In this document: piece by piece, positions 34,559 through 44,917 of the stretch
Layout: each line of letters opens with the position of its first letter
Position numbering within the stretch: position 1 is the first letter of the stretch
NCBI GenBank assembly: GCA_019802505.1
Contig: JAFMOC010000007.1
Span: forward strand, 5,762,501 to 5,826,500
Length of the DNA: 64,000 nt
Reading direction: 5' to 3'
Origin: Corydoras sp. C115
Taxonomy: Eukaryota; Chordata; Actinopteri; Siluriformes; Callichthyidae
The notes under the pieces: model-generated
Told to the model about the DNA's origin: nothing
Seen by the model: the letters and a program-made list of their open reading frames with translations, nothing else
The model's database searches: none
Made by a program: the position numbers and the translations under genes

Positions 34559-35602
34559 TGTTAGAAATCCGTCCGCTGTCTCTCTCACTCCGTCTGTCTC
34601 CCTGCACGCGCTCCTCTAGCCCCGCCTACTAACCTCCAGCGCGCGCTTCCTCTCACACCGGGTGTTAATTCATTTGATTGGTGCTTTCATTTTCTGAGGG
34701 TTTATAAGGCTTTTGTTTCTCACCGCGCTTCGCGAAGTATTGTTAGTTCTTTTGACGACATACCGAGCGTTCCTTAGGCAATTATTGTTCTACTCTCCTC
34801 TAGTTTACTTAGTTATTCTCTCTGTCTGTTTATTGTCCTCGTCGGGTGAGTCTTGAACGTGAGTGTGGTTTGTTTTTGTTTGTTTAATCTCCTAGCTCCC
34901 CCGTGTGTCCTGGGTTTACCTCCTCTCCCTTCTCCCTTCTGTGTATAGGTGTCTTTGGGTGCATGTGTTTGGAAGGAACTGTCCGTTGTGATTTTTTGTC
35001 GCTCCGAGAGTTTCTGTCTGTGCATAGAATTAGTGATTCCTTTTTCTCCTCCTCTGTGTTTCCCTGCGTTCGTTCAGGAGCGTTTTGTTTTTGGTATAAT
35101 TCCTGTGCACACTAACTTTTCTATCTTTGGTACTAACACCCCCCCTATCGGTGGACTAACCTTCTATCTGTCTCCCTGTACTAACTCTCTCTCTCTCTAT
35201 TTACACTACCCCTCTGTTAACACCGTCTTCTCTATCTCTGTGTTTTCTTGCTATCCCTGGTCTTTAGTTAGCGTTTGTTTTTCTTTTGTGTCTCCTTTAG
35301 ACACCTCTCACCAGTTTGTTTTTCTCTCTGTTCGCACGCATAGCCAGTGTAGGGTTCTCTTACTACAGTGTATTTTACTCTATCTGAATCTCTGTTTTGT
35401 TTGTTTGTTAGTCTGCTCGGTGTTGTCCTCTGCTCTCTCTGCCCCATCCAGGTCTCCATCTCACCCCTGGAGCCCAGTCTCGGCATTCCATTGCTCCTCC
35501 TGCACATTGCCTCCATCACACCCACTCGATCACTTTACCTTCAATAAAAGACACTGTTCTGCATCTGCGTCTCCTCTCATCTCCTTTACCCAGTACTTGA
35601 CA
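34559..35602 (+). repeat. Chromovirus LTR 3
   Basis: 1044 bp. It has extra bases relative to LTR1 near 34597 (+1), 34876 (+2) and 35043 (+1). It ends TTGACA immediately before the right AGTAC target duplication. Confidence 0.93.
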
Positions 35603-35929
35603 AGTACTTCTGCTACCTCTGTTGTGGCCTCATGTCATATGTGCCATCAAAGTACAGTTAGTGCAATTCTTTTTTCAAGAAGAACCTACTCGTTACCTGG
35701 TGATTTAATAATTTAAATATATTTTGTGATATATAAATATTTTTGATAAAATATTTCAGTAATAGTAAAAGTTGTATTTTAAAATATTTCACCATCATTC
35801 TAATGTGCTTTAAATTATACTTGAATTGAATCTCTTGTGGCTGAAGTAGAATTTTTGATAAAGCTGTTAATGAATTTTTTAAAGCTTTTTTGTATTTAAA
35901 TAGTGTCGTTATGAGCACTGTGTCTGATT
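35603..35929. other. Right flank of the chromovirus target
   Basis: Continues the dispersed repeat for about 25-40 bp and then AT-rich sequence. No gene seen. Confidence 0.5.
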
Positions 35930-36286
35930 AAAAGCTGTCAGCAACGCAGTAAAGGACGGCGCAAACCACAGATCGATGCTGATACTGTATATTAAATAAA
36001 CAGTACAAAGAGTTCTCCAAAAGAACAAAAGGAAAAACAAAACACAAACACGGACCAGCGTGACGCAATGAAGACGATCGCAATGCTGCACGAAATCAAA
36101 ACAATCTGCGTAACCGCGATGAGGACGATCGCTAATGCAGATAAACACTGAGAAATCAAACTGAAGCAGAGGTAATCCTGAAGGTACGAAACACGACAGG
36201 TGAGCGTGATCCAACGCAAAGAAACAACCCGGAAACAACGCTTATAAACAAGTGAACTTGAAATGAACGGAAACACAAACAGGTGA

Positions 36287-37804
36287 TCAAAATTCAGGTG
36301 ATTGACAACGGCTAATAGGAACACGTGACATATCCTCACCCAAGTGCACAACAGAGGGAGCAGGTATGGCATTACCCCCCCCCTGTTCAAAAGGGGTTAA
36401 GGAGGCAGCAGATACAGACCTATACCTACCTTGATGACGTGGACGACCCCTGCCACGGGGAGCAGGCTTCTCGGGATAGGCATTATGAAAGTCAGAGAAC
36501 AGGTTGGGATCCGAGATATCAGAAGACACCCAACTACGCTCCTCGGGGTCGAAACCCTCCCAATCTACCAAATACTGTATGGTGGACCCACGGCGTCGAG
36601 AATCCAACAGGGAGGAAACATTGGGAAATGACGAAGACTGAGTAACAGTTTGCTCCTGGAGAACAGAATCTAGAGGGCCAGAAACAAAGGGTTTAAGGAG
36701 TGATGTGTGGAAGACTGGATGAACCCGGTACTGTGGTGGTAATTGCAGATGATAAGAAACAGGGTTGACTTGACGTAAAATGGTAAACGGGCCTAAGAAT
36801 CGGGGAAGAATTTACGCGTACCAGAGCGACAACGAAAATCTCGACAACTCAGCCAAACTTTGTCTCCAGGAGAATACACTTGAGCTACACTTCTGCGACT
36901 GTCAGCAAAAGATTTATTGCGATGAAGCAATGTCTCTACCCGTTGCTGAACCTGCTTCCAAACCCACTCACTACGTCTAAACCATTCATCAACAACCGCA
37001 GAATTGGTGGGTTCAGGGTTCTATAACGCAAATTGTGGTTGAAACCCTAAGACACATTGAAAGGGTGTCAAGCAGAGTGGCCCAATCCGTAGCATTGTTA
37101 AAAGCGAAAATACGCAGAAACTTGCCGAGTTCCTGGTTAGCTCTCTCGCACTGGCCGTTACTTTCTGGATGATAACCCAAGGTTAAACTTACCGAAGTTC
37201 CCAATTTTTCAAAAAATGACCTCCAAACAGCAGCTGTGAATTGGGGCCCACGGTCAGAGAGAATATCCTCCTGGACACAAAAACAGGAAATATATTACTA
37301 AAAAGAAGTTCCGCAGTTTGCAAAGCTGACGGAAGAGAGGCCAAAGGGAAAAAACGCATGGCGCGTGAAAAACCACAGTGAGCGTAACCACAGTGGTAAA
37401 ACCATCAGAACTAGGTAAATCAGAAACAAAGTCTATAGCCAAATGAGACCAGGGACGTGTAGGAACAGGTAAGTGTAGTAGTTTACCCGCAGGCAAAAAT
37501 TTAGGTGTCTTACAGCACATATGGAACATGAGTTTACAAAACTTTGTACATCTGAATTTAAAGTCTCCCACCAATATTTACGGCGGAGAAGATGAATAGT
37601 ACGTTCCACTCCCAGATGACCAGAACAAAGGGATGAATGAGCCCAAGTAATAAGTCGAGTGCAAAAAGACTCAGGTACATACAAATGCCCCTGAGGACAA
37701 GTGGGAGGAGCAGGCACGGACCGAAGAGACCTCTCAATCTCAAAATCAAATTCCCAATGTAAGGAGTTAATGAAGCACCTCTCTGGTAAAATAGGGGAAT
37801 CCAC
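36287..37804 (-). pseudogene. Relic integrase and chromodomain
   Basis: Integrase zinc region SGHLGVERTIHLLRRKYWW (about 37570-37625), catalytic-core piece YHPESNGQCERANQELGKF (37120-37180), and a chromodomain with YLVDWEGFDPEERSW (36530-36575). The latter is followed by APRGRGRPRHQGR, an AT-hook-like core in the same place as in the intact element. It is split into at least four frames. Confidence 0.75.
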
Positions 37805-38166
37805 AAGTACGTCCTCCTCGGAACTAGAGTGAAGGCGAGAGAGAGAGCATCTGCTGGAACATTACACTGCCCTGGACGAAACGAGATTGTAATATTAAAG
37901 CTGTTGAAGAACATTGACCATCTCGATTGACGAACATTCAATCGTTTAGCTCCCTTAAGATATTTCAAATTCTTATGGTCGGTAATGACAACAAAGGGAT
38001 GATTAGCCCCCATGAGCCAATGGCGCCACTCCTCTAAAGCGATCTTAATGGTAAATAATTCACGATCCCCAATGCTGTAATTCCTCTCTGCCTGAGACAA
38101 CTTACGGGACAAAAAAGCTACTGCTCGTCGACCCGAGTTCAGCCCTGACCCCTGGGACAACACAGC

Positions 38167-39218
38167 TCAAACCCCAGTAGCAGAAGCATCTACCTCAACA
38201 AAAAATTGTTGATCGGGGTCGGGGTGAGCCAAGACTGGAGCAGAAGTGAATTTAGACTTCAAGTTATGAAACGCCTGATTAGCCACAGAATTCCACACCA
38301 GACGACGTGGTCTATCCTTAAATAAGTTGGTAAGCGGAACTGAAAGAATGGATGAACAAAAAGAATGGATGAACTTCCAATAAAAGTTAGCAAACCCCAA
38401 AAAACGCTGCAATTCCTTAATGGTGGTAGGAACTGGCCAATCCACAATAGCACTAACCTTACTAGGATCCTTTTGTAACTCCTACGCAGACAAGACATAA
38501 CCCAAAAAGGAAATACACTGCCGATGAAACTCACATTCTTCTGTGTGAGCAAACAGATTGTGATGTAAAAGCCGTTGAAGAAGAGCAGACATGTCGGCAA
38601 TGCGCCTCTAGATCGGAAGAAAAAATGAGTATGTCATCAATATAAACAGACAAAATCCTCCACAAAATCCCTAAGACAAAATCCTCCACAAAATCCCTAA
38701 GAACCTCATTGATAAAAGACTGAAAAATGGCAGGAGTATTAGTGAGGCCAAAAGGTATAACCAGATACTCATACTGACCCGACGTGGTGATAAAAGAGGT
38801 CTTCCATTCTTCCCCCTTCCTAATGCGCACCAAATTGTAAGCGTTACGAATGTCTAATTTCGAAAATATGGTAGCAGCCTTGAGCCTCTCCAAGGCTGAA
38901 GGGACGAGGGGAAAAGGGGAAGCAATCTTACGGGTACCCTGATTAAGCACACGATAATCTATACAAGGCCTTAGTGACAAATCCTTCTTGGGGACAAAAA
39001 AAAAACCCTGAAGACAACGGAGATTTAGAGGGCCGAATAATACCCTTAGCCAGTGAATCAGAAATGTAATCCCGCATGGCCCGGCTTTCTGCGGCAGTTA
39101 AAGGATATGGACTTACCCTAGGTAGCTTCACACCCTCAATGAGATCTATAGCGCAAATGGAATTTCGGTGAGGCGGTAGTGAAAAGGAATTAGAGGAACT
39201 AAATACCGGAGCGAACAC
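38167..39218 (-). pseudogene. Relic reverse transcriptase and RNase H
   Basis: Pieces include LSLPPHRNSICAIDL-like lead-in, RPCIDYRVLN, a YIDDILIFSSD catalytic segment (near 38620) and RNase H start FFVEVDASATGV (near 38170-38205). A short duplication occurs at 38645-38700. The frame is broken several times. RNase H continues at 37558-38163 (YSIGDRELFTIKIALEEWRH). Confidence 0.75.
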
Positions 39219-39377
39219 GGCGTACTCCGCAGGAACTCCCTTAGGTAAACAGGGAAGTAACAGAACCTCAGAGCTAGGCAGGCAAACAGGGTACTGTAAG
39301 CAGTGAGCATAACAAAATGGAGACCAATGGATAATATCCTGAGAAGCCCACGAGATGACGGGGTCGTGCCGCTGAAG

Positions 39378-40245
39378 TCAAGACAAACCTAAAATAAGGG
39401 GGAAAGAGGGAGAAGAAATAAAAAGGAAAGACAGGGTTTCGTTATGCAATGTGCAGATTGAGAGTATACATGAGATAGTAGAGTGTGTGATGCAACCCGG
39501 GTGTAAGGGATGACCATCTGCTGAATTGACACGAATGGGCTTTTGTAAGGTGGTTGTAGGAATGCCCCACCTGCTTACAGACTGATCAGCAAAAGAAATC
39601 CTCACAGAAAACAACTAAGGTTTATGTGTAAAGAAATAAGACGTGCTTACCACTATGAAGTCCTGAGCAGGTATGATAGCTCTAACCCGCGTGGTAGACA
39701 CACGATCCCGATTAGAGGGACAAGTGGGGCAAGCATTAACAACGTGGTTATTGGCCCCACAATACCAGCACAAATGCTCCCTAATGCGACGGCTTCTCTC
39801 ATTGTCTGAGAGGCGGAGATAATCCACCTGCATGGGAGTCCAGAGAGGAGGAGCGAGGAGTAGAAGTAGAATTAGCAGGCCTGGACACAATAGACCGAGA
39901 TGTTGAGTTCTTTCGTGTCTGCCAGAGTTGATCCAGCTTGATGGAGACGGTAATCAGCTCAGACAGGGACAGCTCAGCATCCTTGAACAGCAGCTCTGCT
40001 GAAATTTCTTTTCGTAGACCAGAACGATAAGACCAGATGCGCGTTTTGTCCCCATTGGCGCTCCATACAGCAGAGCCGCAATTGCCCGCGTGAGATTATA
40101 AACTAAATTTTTTGTACGTCGGTAGCGGGCGGGCAATTGGCGAAATACATGGAACATTGTAGGAGAAAGAGCTCACAGTAATTAGGATCTCCGCTGTATC
40201 GCTCTGGCTCGGCGATCGAAAGCGGGGATGCCGCTGAACCGGCAG
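39378..40245 (-). pseudogene. Relic Gag and protease region
   Basis: Minus-strand frames in order: capsid start AEPERYSGDPNYCELF (about 40110-40230), a zinc knuckle CWYCGANNHVVNACPT (near 39740-39790), and the region after the protease (FADQSVSRWGIP, ending SFPLILGLS). Separate frames show at least two frameshifts. Confidence 0.7.
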
Positions 40246-40285
40246 TGGTCGAAGACCCGGAAGCATCGGAAGACACCGAATTACC

Positions 40286-41033
40286 ATGCAGCCAGAGGGT
40301 GTCCTCCACCTCGCCCTGCAGCCAGAGGGCGTCCTCCACCTCGCCCCGCAGCCAGAGGGCGTCCTCCACCTCACCCCGCAGCCAGAGGGCGCCCACTGGA
40401 CCACGCAGCCAGAGGGAATCCTCCACACCTCATTCGCGAAGGGCGTCCACCGGAACACGCAGCCAGAGGGCGCCACCCACGACTTATCCGCAGAGGGCGT
40501 CCACCGAACCGCACAGCCAGAGGGCGTTCTTCAAGCCTCGCCCGCAGAGGGCGTCTGCCTCATCACGCAGTCAGAGGTCGATCACCTTATCACGCAGCCA
40601 GAGGGCGCCTGTTGCGCCTCGTTCTCCGGGTTAGGCCACCAGAAGGCCTCTGCCAAGTCTGGCTCAAGCAAGGCGGAGGACCCCCCCCTGGATTTGTTTT
40701 TTTCTTGGTCGCATCCCTCTGTTGCGCGACCGTAGGCACCTGTTTTCGTTCATGCTTGTCAATTTAGTTAATTAACTAAAACCATTAACTTGTCAAAAAA
40801 CAATTAACTTGTCATTTAATTAAATTGTATTTGTCTCCTATGTTTCCCTTCCTCAGTGCACGTCGTTAGTTTTATGTTCGCTCACGTTTGTACCTCCTCT
40901 GTTTATGGTGTCCCTACACCTTTAAATAAACTTCTGTTGTTCTGCTACCTGCGTGCCTGGCTCCCTTCAGCGCATTAAGGCGCTTCAGCTCTGCACTTCA
41001 TCTGCTTCTCAGGTCGAGGTAGGCGAGCGTAAC
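40286..41033 (+). mobile_element. Non-autonomous LTR element E2, 3' fragment (plus strand)
   Basis: Left part: about eleven repeats around CAGCCAGAGGGCGTCC, in 30-bp units at the start. Then the segment before the 3' LTR (TTCTTGGTCGCATCCCTCTG), then an LTR that lacks its first bases and the polypurine tract and ends GAGCGTAACA at 41033. It replaces the 5' part of the antisense chromovirus. The inferred RNA start GCACGTCGTT is at 40858-40867. Confidence 0.65.
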
Positions 41034-41118
41034 ACACAAACAGGTGATCAAAATTCAGATGATTGACAACGGCTAATAGGATCACGTGACATATCCTCAC
41101 CCAAGTGCACAACAGAGG
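41034..41118 (-). repeat. Terminal piece of the antisense chromovirus LTR
   Basis: Matches 36268-36357 closely (GGTGATCAAAATTCAG, GATTGACAACGGCTAATAGG, CCAAGTGCACAACAGAG). A third copy lies inverted at 42230-42287. Confidence 0.7.
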
Positions 41119-41133
41119 TGTGACAAAAGCATT

Positions 41134-41475
41134 CATTCATTCATTATCTCCCGCTTTATCCTCTATTAGGGTCGTGGTGGGGTTCCCCATGCCCATCCAG
41201 GGGAGAACATCTCGGGCGCTGGGCAGATACACCCTGGACAGGGCGCCAATCCATCGCTGGGTACACACTCACACACTCAAGCACACTCTATATGGGGCAA
41301 TTTAGAGAACTCAATTAAATTGATCCATGTTTTTGGACTGTGGGAGGAAACCGGAGAACCCGGAGGAAACCCACACGGACACGGGGAGAACATGGAAACT
41401 CCACCCAGATGGGGATTCGAACCAGGAATCCATAGCGCTGAGAGGCGAACGTGCTAACCACTAAGCTGTGCCGCC
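41134..41475 (-). mobile_element. HE1-like SINE, minus strand, perfect 15-bp target duplication
   Basis: TGTGACAAAAGCATT at 41119-41133 and again at 41476-41490. The insertion sits inside the left arm of the inverted repeat; the right arm is empty at the matching place, so the SINE arrived after the inverted duplication. Confidence 0.88.
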
Positions 41476-42512
41476 TGTGACAAAAGCATTTCAACATTAA
41501 AGGTTTTTATTTTTCATTATTTTTGAGAAGCTATTTTATTTCCAAATACAATCACATTAGAGTAATAATTTTTAGATTAATCAACTAACAAACAAAAAAA
41601 AGAATTGTTAGATTAATCGATGAAAAATTTATCAGTAGGTGCAGCCATATTTTAGTGTAAACCACTCTGTGACAAACATGACTTATTATTTACCAGGATG
41701 ATGGTGTGGATCAATATTTTAATAAAAAATGCCCTGCTGACAGGTCTGAGGAGTACTGGTTATTAAAAAACTGCTTAATATACTTAACACTTCAATGGTA
41801 TATTCAAGAAGATTGAATGACAACAACATTCACACAGTGGGACATGCAGTTCTTCAGCTCAGTTTAGCTTCAATGGATGTTAATTTGAAGCAATTAAATG
41901 AAAGATCACGGAACAACAGAGACATGGCTTTGGTGACAGTTACACCAGCCAGAAACTGTTCTTTAATGTTATTTTAAGTACAGTTATTTCATATCACATC
42001 CAAATTCAGTCTCAAATTCAGTGGTATTTTTGGTACCTAAACCAGGAAGACGATGAGGACTAGGGCTGCAACTAATGATTATTTTGATAATCGATTAATC
42101 GATTTTGTTTGTTAGTTGATTAATCTAAAAATTATTACTCTAATGTGATTGTGTTTGGAAATAAAATAGCTTCTCAAAAATAATGAAAACTAAAAACCTT
42201 TAATGTTGAAATGCTTTTGTCACACCTGCTCCCTCTGATCCTATTAGCCATTGTCAATCACCTGAATTTTGATCTGAGAAGCAGATGAAGCGCAGAGCTG
42301 CAGCGCCTTAATTCACTGAAGGGAGCCAGGCACGCAGGTAGCAGAACAACAAAAGTTTATTTAAAGGTGTAGGGACACCATAAACAGAGGAGGTACAAAC
42401 GCGAGCGAACATAAAACTAACGACGTGCACTGAGGAAGGGAAACACAGGAGACAAATACAATTTAATTAAATGACAAGTTAATTGTTTTTTGACAAGTTA
42501 ATCTTTTTGAAT

Positions 42513-43762
42513 TTTGATAATCGATTAATCGGTCTATTATTTTTTTTATATATTCATCAATTAATTGATGAATTGGATTAAAAAAATTCAATAAATGTCT
42601 AATTAAATAGGTCAATAAATGTCTGGTTTTACACTATGACTTTAACACATCTCGAGTAGCTCTAACACATCTCGAGTAGCTCTAACACATCTTGAGTAGC
42701 TCTAATATGTTACCTAATCCCCATCTAAATGCAATTCATCCTACCTCACTCCCATAGAGTGCAGTGTATTCACCCATACTTCTTCAGAAAATTAAAGCTT
42801 GATCATTAATTTCCCCCGTTATGTACAAGTTGTATGTATTAATAAAGCACTTAAAAGCATTTAAACACTGCTTAAGCGAATTAAACAACACACATGTTCT
42901 CCATCACTGTCATTATCCAGAATAACCAAAAACAGCATGAAACGTGCTCTGCCGGTTCACATAGTGTGCCGGTCCACAATGCACTATCATTGTATATTGT
43001 AGTGATTTACTCTGCTGTTGAGCTGCATATGAGGACATATGCAGATAATGAAGGGACCTAGTGTTTTTGTGAACATGTTTTTTAGTGGAGATGCACAGTC
43101 CTGGTCCACAGATATTGCCACAGCCTGGGCAGGGAAAACAGGTTCCAGTGCAAAGGAGGTCTTAAAACTTTGCTGTACATCATCAGTACCTTTATTGATA
43201 AAGTTTATACAGTTTCTTTGCTGTCTCCTGAAGTCCTATAATTTAATGCTAATCAAAAGTCACATAATATGTATGACCCTGGTCTTTACCTCAACAGGTA
43301 ACGTGAATTACATTATAAATGCTATGATGGTCACTATTTTCCTATTTTAAGTTGGTAACCTACATTTAACTGAATCTTGATTTTAGTATATAAATGAATC
43401 TTCTGCGAACTTGCCTGAGGCAAACTGTGCTTGATGTGTTACTAGCTAAAGTGACAGTTACATCTGGAGTTCCATTTAACGTCTATGATTGTCTGGCACA
43501 TTGCTAGGGAATATGATTTTACAGTTTGACATCCCAGTTTGCCTTCCTGTCATTCATACACAGCAGCATGTAAAATTGAGTTCCACTATTTATAATTAAA
43601 TTCAGCCAACTTGCATAACAATGAGATTTAAAAACTTGGTTTGAACTTAAATATAATTTTTTCGTACATGTTCCAAGACCAGGCCTAGCAAAGTGTATTT
43701 GCCTTTTTTCTAAATTTAAAATATCTTACCTAGAAATACATGCTGTATTTGTTTAACTTATG
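42513..43762. other. Spacer, no gene seen
   Basis: Includes three tandem copies of a 21-bp AACACATCTCGAGTAGCTCT unit at about 42645-42706. Open frames here show no splice context or recognised domain. Confidence 0.5.
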
Positions 43763-44498
43763 TATGGCAAGCCGTTTTTAACATTTTTTACGAGTTAGAA
43801 TTGCAAGACAACATATCCATAATGTAATTTTGACTAGTAGCAATTGTAAATAAAGTAATCTACAATTAATTTCTCACTAGTCTCAATGTTTATTCTTGAT
43901 ATCAACTATTTATTTTCCACTAGTGGAAATGTAGTGGAAACTAGTAAGCTTGTGCCATAGACCTCCATTCAAATTCAATTTCAGATATCTCTAATTTAGT
44001 TTTGACATTTCACAATTACAAGCCAACATATCCATAATGTCATTTTGACTAGTTGGAGTCCTTATTAATGATATCTTGACCTCAATTTACATTGTAGATA
44101 TCCATTGTTCATTGTAGATATCAACAATACAATTTACACTAGTGAAAATGTTAATTTTAGATATCTCTAATTATCTCACATTATAGATATTAAAAATGTG
44201 CTTTTAGATAGCTAAAACTCAATTCTTATTAGTAAAAATTACATTACTGTTATGGTTGGCCTGGAATTGTAACTAGTAAAATTGTAATTTCAGATATCTG
44301 AAATGGCAGTTTTTAGTAGTGAAAATTAAATTGTTACTAGTGACAGTTGTATTTAAGATATCTGCAATAATTTTTTAACTAGTCAGAATTGAATTGCAGA
44401 TATCAAAAAAATTAGTCTGCACTAGTCAAAATTAAAATGCTATTTTGACATGTAAGAACTAATATGCAAATGAGGGCACATATCCGAAATTACATTTT
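43763..44498 (+). mobile_element. Palindrome-array DNA element, third copy (right end missing)
   Basis: Starts TATGGCAAGCCGTTTTTAAC and carries the same GATATC/ACTAGT alternation, more diverged than the 5.6-kb copy, ending with one octamer and CATATCCGAAATTACATTTT. The right end is cut by an LTR fragment at 44499. Confidence 0.6.
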
Positions 44499-44917
44499 AT
44501 GCCCTAGACACCCGTTACACTACCCCCGCCCTTACGCCCTTAACAAAACACAGGCACATAAACACAGAACCCAAAAACACACAACGGCCGGGAAACGGGT
44601 GCCCTAGGCACCCGTTACACTACCCCCACCCTTACGGTCGCGTAACGAGAGGACGCGACCAAGACAACCCCAAAAAAAGCAGTCCTGGGGGGGTGGGAGG
44701 GGTCATCCGCCCCTCCTGAGTCGGGCTAGATAGGCGCCCTCCGGTGGACACCCTCTGCGGGGGAGGCGTGTGACACGTTCATGGGTTCTGTGTCGGGGTG
44801 GACGACCTCTGCGGGCACGGCGTGGAAGGCGCCATCTGCCGACGCGAAGCTGCGGACGCCCTCCGGCTGCGAGGTCAGGTGGACGCTCGTGGCGGATCAG
44901 GACAGGGCCACGCCCTC

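Larger units (their letters stand above)
23129..35602 (+). mobile_element. Tandem chromovirus (Ty3/Gypsy, sushi-like): LTR-body-LTR-body-LTR
   Basis: 12,474 bp with three LTRs (1040, 1041 and 1044 bp) and two bodies (4673 and 4676 bp). Only the outer ends carry a target duplication, AGTAC at 23124-23128 and 35603-35607. The middle LTR is joined directly to both bodies. That excludes two independent insertions and points to LTR-LTR recombination after one insertion, or to an assembly duplication. The bodies show one substitution and a few small indels by eye, so the event is very recent. Confidence 0.9.
35930..40285 (-). mobile_element. Decayed chromovirus in opposite orientation
   Basis: Antisense relic of a related sushi-like Gypsy element. 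On the minus strand, gag starts near 40280 and the chromodomain ends near 36290. An A-plus-G polypurine tract (plus-strand CCCCCCCCC at about 36377) precedes a 3' LTR whose start, TGCCATACCTGCTCCCTC, lies at 36370. A matching piece of the other LTR survives at 41034-41122. The far LTR end near 35930 is a guess. Many frameshifts and stops; it is not functional and clearly older than the tandem beside it. Confidence 0.78.
40786..42512. repeat. Long imperfect inverted repeat
   Basis: The left arm (about 40786-41620, interrupted by a SINE) and the right arm (about 42072-42512) are reverse complements. They contain an LTR piece plus flanking AT-rich sequence with GATTAATCGATT-type ends and a GGGCTGCAACTAAT terminus (42063), typical of hAT-type non-autonomous elements. 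The spacer is about 450 bp. The right arm lacks a short piece present on the left, near 41000-41040. Confidence 0.6.

Noticed and set aside
23129..35602. Two separate chromovirus insertions side by side
   Set aside because: There is no target duplication or host sequence between the bodies, and they share one LTR.
35992..36390. 132-codon minus-strand frame in the flank of the antisense chromovirus
   Set aside because: It lies in that element's LTR region and shows no domain; most likely chance.
43039..43350. 103-codon plus-strand frame
   Set aside because: No recognisable domain, no splice or promoter context, composition like surrounding DNA.
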